Positions 49,068 through 53,232 of a stretch of DNA of 53,232 bases are shown piece after piece (the first letter of the stretch is position 1; every line of letters begins with the position of its first letter). The stretch comes from Pseudomonadota bacterium (lineage in GTDB: Bacteria > Pseudomonadota > Alphaproteobacteria > Kiloniellales > JACOMY01). Location of the stretch: positions 1 to 53,232 of the forward strand of contig JAKOWB010000305.1 of NCBI GenBank assembly GCA_029781795.1, read 5' to 3'. A program made the position numbers and the translations under genes. The notes beneath the pieces are model-generated. The model did not search any database. It saw only the letters and a program-made list of their open reading frames with translations, and had not been told where the DNA came from.

Positions 49068-50600
49068 ATGGGCGCGACGGCGACACGGCGGCGCGGCCGC
49101 CGGACGGCGGGCAGCGGCAGTTCTCGCCTGGCAGACTATCGCCATCTCACCAACACGCTGGTCCCCCAGCCGGCCTTCTCCGAGGACCAGGTGGCGGCGA
49201 TCCATGCCACCGCGCTGCGGGTGCTGGAGGAGCTCGGCATCCGCGTGCTGAACGCCGAGGCGCGGCGCCTCTACGCCGCCGCCGGCGCGGCGGTGGACGA
49301 GGCGAGCCTGATGGTCCGCCTCGACCGCGGCCTGGTGACCGAGCTGCTGGCCAAGGCACCGGGCGAGTTCGACCTGGAAGGGCGCACGCCGGAGCGCCGG
49401 GTGCATATGGGCGGCAAGAGCCTCGCCTTCTGCTGCGTCGGCGGGCCGCCGCACATCGCCGACCTCGACCGGGGCAAGCGCAACGGCACGCTGGAGGACA
49501 CGCGCAACATCATCCGCCTGTCGCAGCACTTCGACGTGCTGCATCTGCAGTCGCCCAACGTCGAGCCGCAGGACACGCCGCTGAACGTCCGCCACCTCTG
49601 GGTGACCGAGGCGCAGCTCACCCAGGCCGAGAAGCCGGTCTTCGTCTTCTCGCGCGGCACGGCGCAGGTGCGCGACTGCCACGAGATGCTGCGCCTGGGC
49701 TATGGCCTCAGCGAGGAAGAGTTCCGCGCGAAGCCTTACTGCTACACCGTGATCAACACCAACTCGCCGCGCCAGCTCGACGTGCCCATGTGCCAGGGCA
49801 TCATCGACGGGGCCGAGGCCGGGCAGTGCTCGGTCATCACGCCCTTCACCCTGGCGGGCGCGATGGCGCCGGTGACCGTCGCCGGCGCGCTGGTGCTGCA
49901 GCATGCCGAGGCGCTGGCCGGCATCGCGCTGGCCCAGATCGTCCGGCCCGGCGCGCCGGTGGTCTATGGCTCCTTCACCTCCAACGTCGACATGAAGTCG
50001 GGCGCCCCGGCCTTCGGCACGCCGGAGTACGTCAAGGGCGCCTTCGGGGCCGGGCAGCTCGCCCGCCACATCGGCTTGCCCTGGCGCGGCTCGGCCGCCA
50101 CCGCTTCGAACGCGCCGGACGAGCAGTCGGTCTACGAGACGCTGATGTCGGCCTGGGGCGCGCTGCTGGGCGGCGTCAACCTGATGCTGCACGCCGCCGG
50201 CTGGCTGGAGGGCGGCCTCACCGCCTCCTACGAGAAGTTCATGCTCGACATCGAGATGCTGCAGCTCCTGGCCGAGACGCTGCAGCCCTTGCCCTGCGAC
50301 GAGCCCGACCTCGCCTGGGACGCCCTGGCCGAGGTGCAGCCCGGCGGCCATTTCTTCGGCGCCGCCCACACCATGGAGCGCTACCAGAGCGCCTTCTACA
50401 CGCCCCTGCTGTCCGACTGGCGCAACTACGGCGCCTGGGCCGAGGACGGCGGCAAGACCGCGGTGCAGCGGGCGAACGCGCTGTGGAAAAAGACCCTGGC
50501 CGAGTTCGAGCCGCCGAAGCTGGACGAGGGCCGGGCCGAGGCCGTGGCCGACTTCATCGCCCGGCGGACGCGGGAAGGCGGCGCGCTGCCGGCGTCGTGA
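49068..50600 (+). CDS. Trimethylamine methyltransferase (MttB) superfamily protein, non-pyrrolysine
   Basis: The 510-residue protein belongs to the MttB superfamily (LEELGIRVLNAEARRLYAAAGA, then CCVGGPPHIADLDRGKRNGTLEDTRNIIRLSQHFDVLH, and the later SNVDMKSGAPAFGTPEYVKGAFGAGQLARHIGLPWRGS). There is no in-frame TAG, so it is of the non-pyrrolysine type; known members demethylate glycine betaine or other quaternary amines and hand the methyl group to a corrinoid protein. No corrinoid protein gene is adjacent. It starts 4 bases after the flavoprotein stop and shares its operon. Confidence 0.88.
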   Translation: MGATATRRRGRRTAGSGSSRLADYRHLTNTLVPQPAFSEDQVAAIHATALRVLEELGIRVLNAEARRLYAAAGAAVDEASLMVRLDRGLVTELLAKAPGEFDLEGRTPERRVHMGGKSLAFCCVGGPPHIADLDRGKRNGTLEDTRNIIRLSQHFDVLHLQSPNVEPQDTPLNVRHLWVTEAQLTQAEKPVFVFSRGTAQVRDCHEMLRLGYGLSEEEFRAKPYCYTVINTNSPRQLDVPMCQGIIDGAEAGQCSVITPFTLAGAMAPVTVAGALVLQHAEALAGIALAQIVRPGAPVVYGSFTSNVDMKSGAPAFGTPEYVKGAFGAGQLARHIGLPWRGSAATASNAPDEQSVYETLMSAWGALLGGVNLMLHAAGWLEGGLTASYEKFMLDIEMLQLLAETLQPLPCDEPDLAWDALAEVQPGGHFFGAAHTMERYQSAFYTPLLSDWRNYGAWAEDGGKTAVQRANALWKKTLAEFEPPKLDEGRAEAVADFIARRTREGGALPAS

Positions 50601-50606
50601 GAGTCA

Positions 50607-50722
50607 CCCTCTCCCTTGGGAGAGGGTGCGAGCATAGCGAGCGGGTGAGGGACTTTGGTGCGAACCTCGGGAGTCGCACTGACCAACCTCCCTCACCCCG
50701 ACCCTCTCCCAAGGGAGAGGGG
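50607..50722. repeat. REP-like long inverted repeat between mttB and phaC
   Basis: Two 20-base palindromes, with arms CCCTCTCCC/GGGAGAGGG around TT (50607-50626) and around AA (50702-50721), mark the ends. GGGTGAGGG (50643 on) pairs with the CCTCACCC just before the right palindrome, so the whole unit can fold as one long hairpin with a 40-base loop. The wording resembles a dispersed extragenic repeat I know from many proteobacteria. It lies between two convergent genes and could end transcription from both sides. Confidence 0.75.
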
Positions 50723-50749
50723 GACTGTGCCGGCCGTGCGGAAGTCTAC

Positions 50750-52558
50750 TCAGTCCTGCGCCTTGACCCGCACGTAGCTCCCCGGCGCGGCCTCGATGAC
50801 CTTCAGCTTGCCGTCGCCGGGCTTGCGGGCGGCGACCTGGCCGCCGGCGTACTTCTTCACCCAGCCGTTCCACTCCGGCCACCAGGAGCCCTCGTGCTGC
50901 TCGGCGCCGGCCAGCCAGGCGTCGGCGGTCGGCGGGTTCTTGTCGTTGGTCCAGTAGGGGTACTTGCCGGGCGGCGGGTTGACGATGCCGGCGATGTGGC
51001 CGCTGCCGGCCAGTACGAAGCGCACCGGGCCGCCGAAGGACTGGGTGGCGGAGTAGGTCGCCTTCCAGGGGGCGATGTGGTCCTCGCGCGTGGAGATGAA
51101 GAAGCAGGGCGTCTTGATCTTGCCGAGGTCGATGGGAACGCCCCCCAGGGTGATGCCGCCCGGCTGCGCCAGCAGGTTCTTCTGGTACATGTTGCGCAGG
51201 TAGAAGGAGTGCATCGCCGCCGGCATGCGGGTGCTGTCGCTGTTCCAGTACAGCAGGTCGAAGGGGAAGGGGTCTTTGCCCAGCAGGTAGTTGTTCACCA
51301 CGAAGGACCAGATCAGGTCGTTCGCCCGCAGCATGTTGAAGGTGGTGGCCATCTCGCTGCCTTCGAGATAGCCGCGCTCGTTCATCTTCCCTTCCAGGAA
51401 CTGCAGCTGCTCCTCGTCGATGAAAACGCCGAGCTCGCCGGGCTCGGCGAAGTCGGTCAGGGTGACGAAGAAGGTGGCGCTCTTCACCCGGTCGTCCTTC
51501 TTCGCCGCCATGTAGGCCAGCGTGCAGGAGAGCAGGGTGCCGCCCAGGCAGTAGCCGATGGCGTTCAGCTCGCGCTCGCCGGTCGCCTGCTCGATGGCGT
51601 CCATCGCCGCCAGCGTGCCTTCGAACATGTAGTCCTCGAAGGACTTCTGCGCGAGCTCGGCGTCGGGGTTGACCCAGGAGATGACGAAGACCGTCTGCCC
51701 CTGGTCGGTCGCCCACTTCACGAAGGAATTCTTCTCGCGCAGGTCGAGGATGTAGAACTTGTTGATCCAGGGCGGGATGATCAGCAGCGGCCGCTTCGAG
51801 ACCTTGGGCGTCGTCGGCTCGTACTGGATCAGCTGGATCAGCGCGTTCTGGAACACCACCTTGCCGGGCGTGACGGCGACGTTCTTGCCAAGCTCGAACT
51901 TGCTGGCGTCGGTCATGGAGATCGACAGGCGGCCCTTGCCCTTCTCCAGGTCGCCCAGCAGGTTCTTCAGGCCGTTCACCAGGTTCTCGCCGCCGCTCTC
52001 GGCGGTGGCGCGCAGCACCTCGGGGTTGGTGAGCAGGAAGTTCGAGGGCGCCATCGCGTCGACGAACTGCCGGGTATAGAAGTCGACTTTCTTCGCCGTC
52101 TTGTCGTCCAGGCCCTCGACCTCGTTCACCGTCTGCTGCAGCCAGCGGGCGGAGAGCAGGTAGGACTGCTTGATATAGTCGAAGAGCGCGTTCTCGTCCC
52201 AGGCCGGGTCCTTGAAGCGGCGGTCGCCGGGGGCCGGGCTCGCCACCGTCTCGCCCTCGCCCGAGATCAGGCGGGTCGTGGTGGACTGCCACAGCTTCAT
52301 GTAGTCCTGCCACAGGCTCATCTGCGCCTGGATCAGCTTGGCCGGGTTGGCCATGAGCTTGGCGGTCATCTCGAAGAAGGCGCGGCCGACGTTGAGCGGG
52401 TCGACCGGTCCGGGCGTCGCCGTGGCCTTGCCGTTGTCCTTCTGCCGGTCCAGCCAGTCCGCCACCACCTTCTGGCTGCGTTCGGCGATCTCGGCCAGGG
52501 CGCGGGACAGCTCCACCGGGTCCGGGAACTTCACATCGGGGCGTTGTTGCTCGCTCAT
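50750..52558 (-). CDS. phaC: Class I polyhydroxyalkanoate synthase
   Basis: The 602-residue protein has an alpha/beta hydrolase core with the PHA-synthase nucleophile C337 in GYCLGG, the Asp in STREDHIAPW and the His in GSGHIAGIVN, preceded by the long N-terminal region typical of class I enzymes (FFEMTAKLMANPAKLIQAQMSLWQDYMKLW). It polymerises short-chain 3-hydroxyacyl-CoA into PHA granules. AGGGAAG lies 6 bases before the ATG. No phaA, phaB or phasin gene is visible next to it. Confidence 0.96.
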   Translation of the reverse strand: MSEQQRPDVKFPDPVELSRALAEIAERSQKVVADWLDRQKDNGKATATPGPVDPLNVGRAFFEMTAKLMANPAKLIQAQMSLWQDYMKLWQSTTTRLISGEGETVASPAPGDRRFKDPAWDENALFDYIKQSYLLSARWLQQTVNEVEGLDDKTAKKVDFYTRQFVDAMAPSNFLLTNPEVLRATAESGGENLVNGLKNLLGDLEKGKGRLSISMTDASKFELGKNVAVTPGKVVFQNALIQLIQYEPTTPKVSKRPLLIIPPWINKFYILDLREKNSFVKWATDQGQTVFVISWVNPDAELAQKSFEDYMFEGTLAAMDAIEQATGERELNAIGYCLGGTLLSCTLAYMAAKKDDRVKSATFFVTLTDFAEPGELGVFIDEEQLQFLEGKMNERGYLEGSEMATTFNMLRANDLIWSFVVNNYLLGKDPFPFDLLYWNSDSTRMPAAMHSFYLRNMYQKNLLAQPGGITLGGVPIDLGKIKTPCFFISTREDHIAPWKATYSATQSFGGPVRFVLAGSGHIAGIVNPPPGKYPYWTNDKNPPTADAWLAGAEQHEGSWWPEWNGWVKKYAGGQVAARKPGDGKLKVIEAAPGSYVRVKAQD

Positions 52559-52815
52559 ACCGGCTTCCCTATGCTGCCGCAGAGGCTTATTGGCTGCCGC
52601 GATTCGGCCATTGTTTGTCCGCAGCGTCCTGCGGCGCCCAGTGGTGATAGACGAACCGGGCCGGCTTGCCTAGACCGGGGGCCGGCGCGCCGAACGACCG
52701 AAGGTCGCAGCGTCCGGTTGGCCGGGCGCCGGTAAGGCAGATGGGGGTTCCGGGTGCTGATCCGCAAGGCTTCGGGTCGGCTCCGGATTTGGATGATGGA
52801 CAAGGAAACGACGCC

Positions 52816-53232
52816 ATGACGACAGCCATGTGCGGAGGGCCTGCCGGCCGGCGGGCGAGGCTCGCTCTGACGCTCCTGCTGCCGCTTTGGCTCGGCGCCT
52901 GCGACACGGTGGACTCGATGTTCGGCGACTCGCCACAGCCGACCACGGTGAAGCCGCAGGACACCAGCGGCTCCGCCTATCCCAACCTGGCCAGCGTGCC
53001 GGACAAGCCGCCGCCGGTCTCGCCCGACGAGATCCGCGAGCGCACGGCCGAGGGCCTGGCCGCCGACCGCGCCAATGCCGAGTACAGCACCTCGCTGACG
53101 GCGCAGGGCACGGCGCAGCCGGCTGCCTCGCCGCCCTCGGCGCCGCCGCCCTCGACGACCTCCAGCAGCGGCGGTTCGGCCAGCGCCCCGCCGCCGACCA
53201 CGACCACCCCGCCGCCTGCCGGCGTGCCGCCG
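52816..53232 (+). CDS. Putative lipoprotein, 3' end outside window
   Basis: 139 codons are visible from the ATG, behind AAGGAA. Residues 12-29 form a lipoprotein signal ending in the lipobox LGAC (C29). The following region (DTVDSMFGDSPQPTTVKPQDTSGSAYPNLASVPDKPPPVSPDEIRERTAEGLAADRANAEYS) has a conserved look, then the sequence becomes rich in Pro, Ser and Thr. Such stems often lead into an OmpA-type peptidoglycan-binding domain, but that part is beyond the edge. Divergent from phaC; the 257-base gap (52559-52815) shows no clear promoter or other feature. Confidence 0.7.
   Translation, partial: MTTAMCGGPAGRRARLALTLLLPLWLGACDTVDSMFGDSPQPTTVKPQDTSGSAYPNLASVPDKPPPVSPDEIRERTAEGLAADRANAEYSTSLTAQGTAQPAASPPSAPPPSTTSSSGGSASAPPPTTTTPPPAGVPP

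Noticed and set aside
1..53232. tRNA, rRNA, riboswitches, integrases or insertion sequences.
   Set aside because: I looked for their usual signatures in the gaps and gene products and saw none; a covariance-model scan would settle small RNAs.

Overview
This is a very GC-rich, tightly packed stretch of a bacterial chromosome with no tRNA, rRNA, phage or insertion sequence that I can see. The gene types (heterotetrameric sarcosine oxidase, dimethylglycine-dehydrogenase-like flavoproteins, non-pyrrolysine MttB homologues, TRAP uptake with a uronate pathway, class I PHA synthase, EpmA with EF-P) and the base composition point to a free-living heterotrophic alphaproteobacterium, probably of the Rhodospirillales. 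That placement is inference from gene content. No intergenic gap exceeds 300 bases, and several convergent gene pairs overlap at their stop codons.

Layout. 1-8158: a hexuronate/aldarate locus. An IlvD/Edd dehydratase (cut by the window edge) and a TRAP transporter (dctM, dctQ, dctP) face left. A GntR/FadR-type regulator, uronate dehydrogenase, a galactarolactone-isomerase-like amidohydrolase, a Gfo/Idh/MocA oxidoreductase and an HpcH/HpaI aldolase face right. The large TRAP subunit carries an in-frame amber codon. 8182-13658: a VOC protein, a cysteine-rich DUF1272 protein, a secreted RTX protein built on an exact 774-nt tandem period, and a TPR/methyltransferase protein. 13814-20408: an amidase, then a run of six genes (PqqD-like protein, HprK-like kinase, three family-2 glycosyltransferases, PF14907 nucleotidyltransferase-like protein), five of them joined by four-base ATGA overlaps. 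20507-27083: a uracil-permease-type transporter and soxBDAG. 27077-34790: a sulfotransferase, a PuuB-like amine oxidase, a TPR38/StaR-like protein, a Crp-family regulator, and a FecR/CHASE2-cyclase pair. 34918-43783: a D-aminoacylase, efp and epmA (divergent), a first FAD-GcvT flavoprotein, a mannose-1-phosphate guanylyltransferase, a nitronate monooxygenase and an aldo/keto reductase. 43848-53232: a cytosine-deaminase-like amidohydrolase, a persulfide-dioxygenase-like MBL protein, TetR with a clear palindromic operator, a second FAD-GcvT flavoprotein, an MttB homologue, a REP-like hairpin, phaC, and a lipoprotein cut by the window end.

How the genes work together. Three themes recur. The first is sugar-acid uptake and oxidation at the left end. 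The second is stepwise demethylation of N-methylated amines: MttB and two dimethylglycine-dehydrogenase-like proteins feeding sarcosine, then SoxBDAG to glycine plus a one-carbon unit. The third is surface or peptide decoration (RTX protein, glycosyltransferases, kinase/nucleotidyltransferase pair, sulfotransferase, GDP-mannose synthesis).

The best candidate for an undescribed system is the PqqD-HprK-GT2x3-nucleotidyltransferase operon at 15359-20408. The PqqD-like protein ends in a peptide-like tail with a penultimate serine, and no lasso cyclase or other known maturation enzyme is present. A second candidate is a nucleotide-signalling module: a Crp-like regulator with a CRP-type recognition helix, two matching TGTGA-N6-TCACA-type sites nearby, and a CHASE2 cyclase whose two purine-selecting positions are not canonical.
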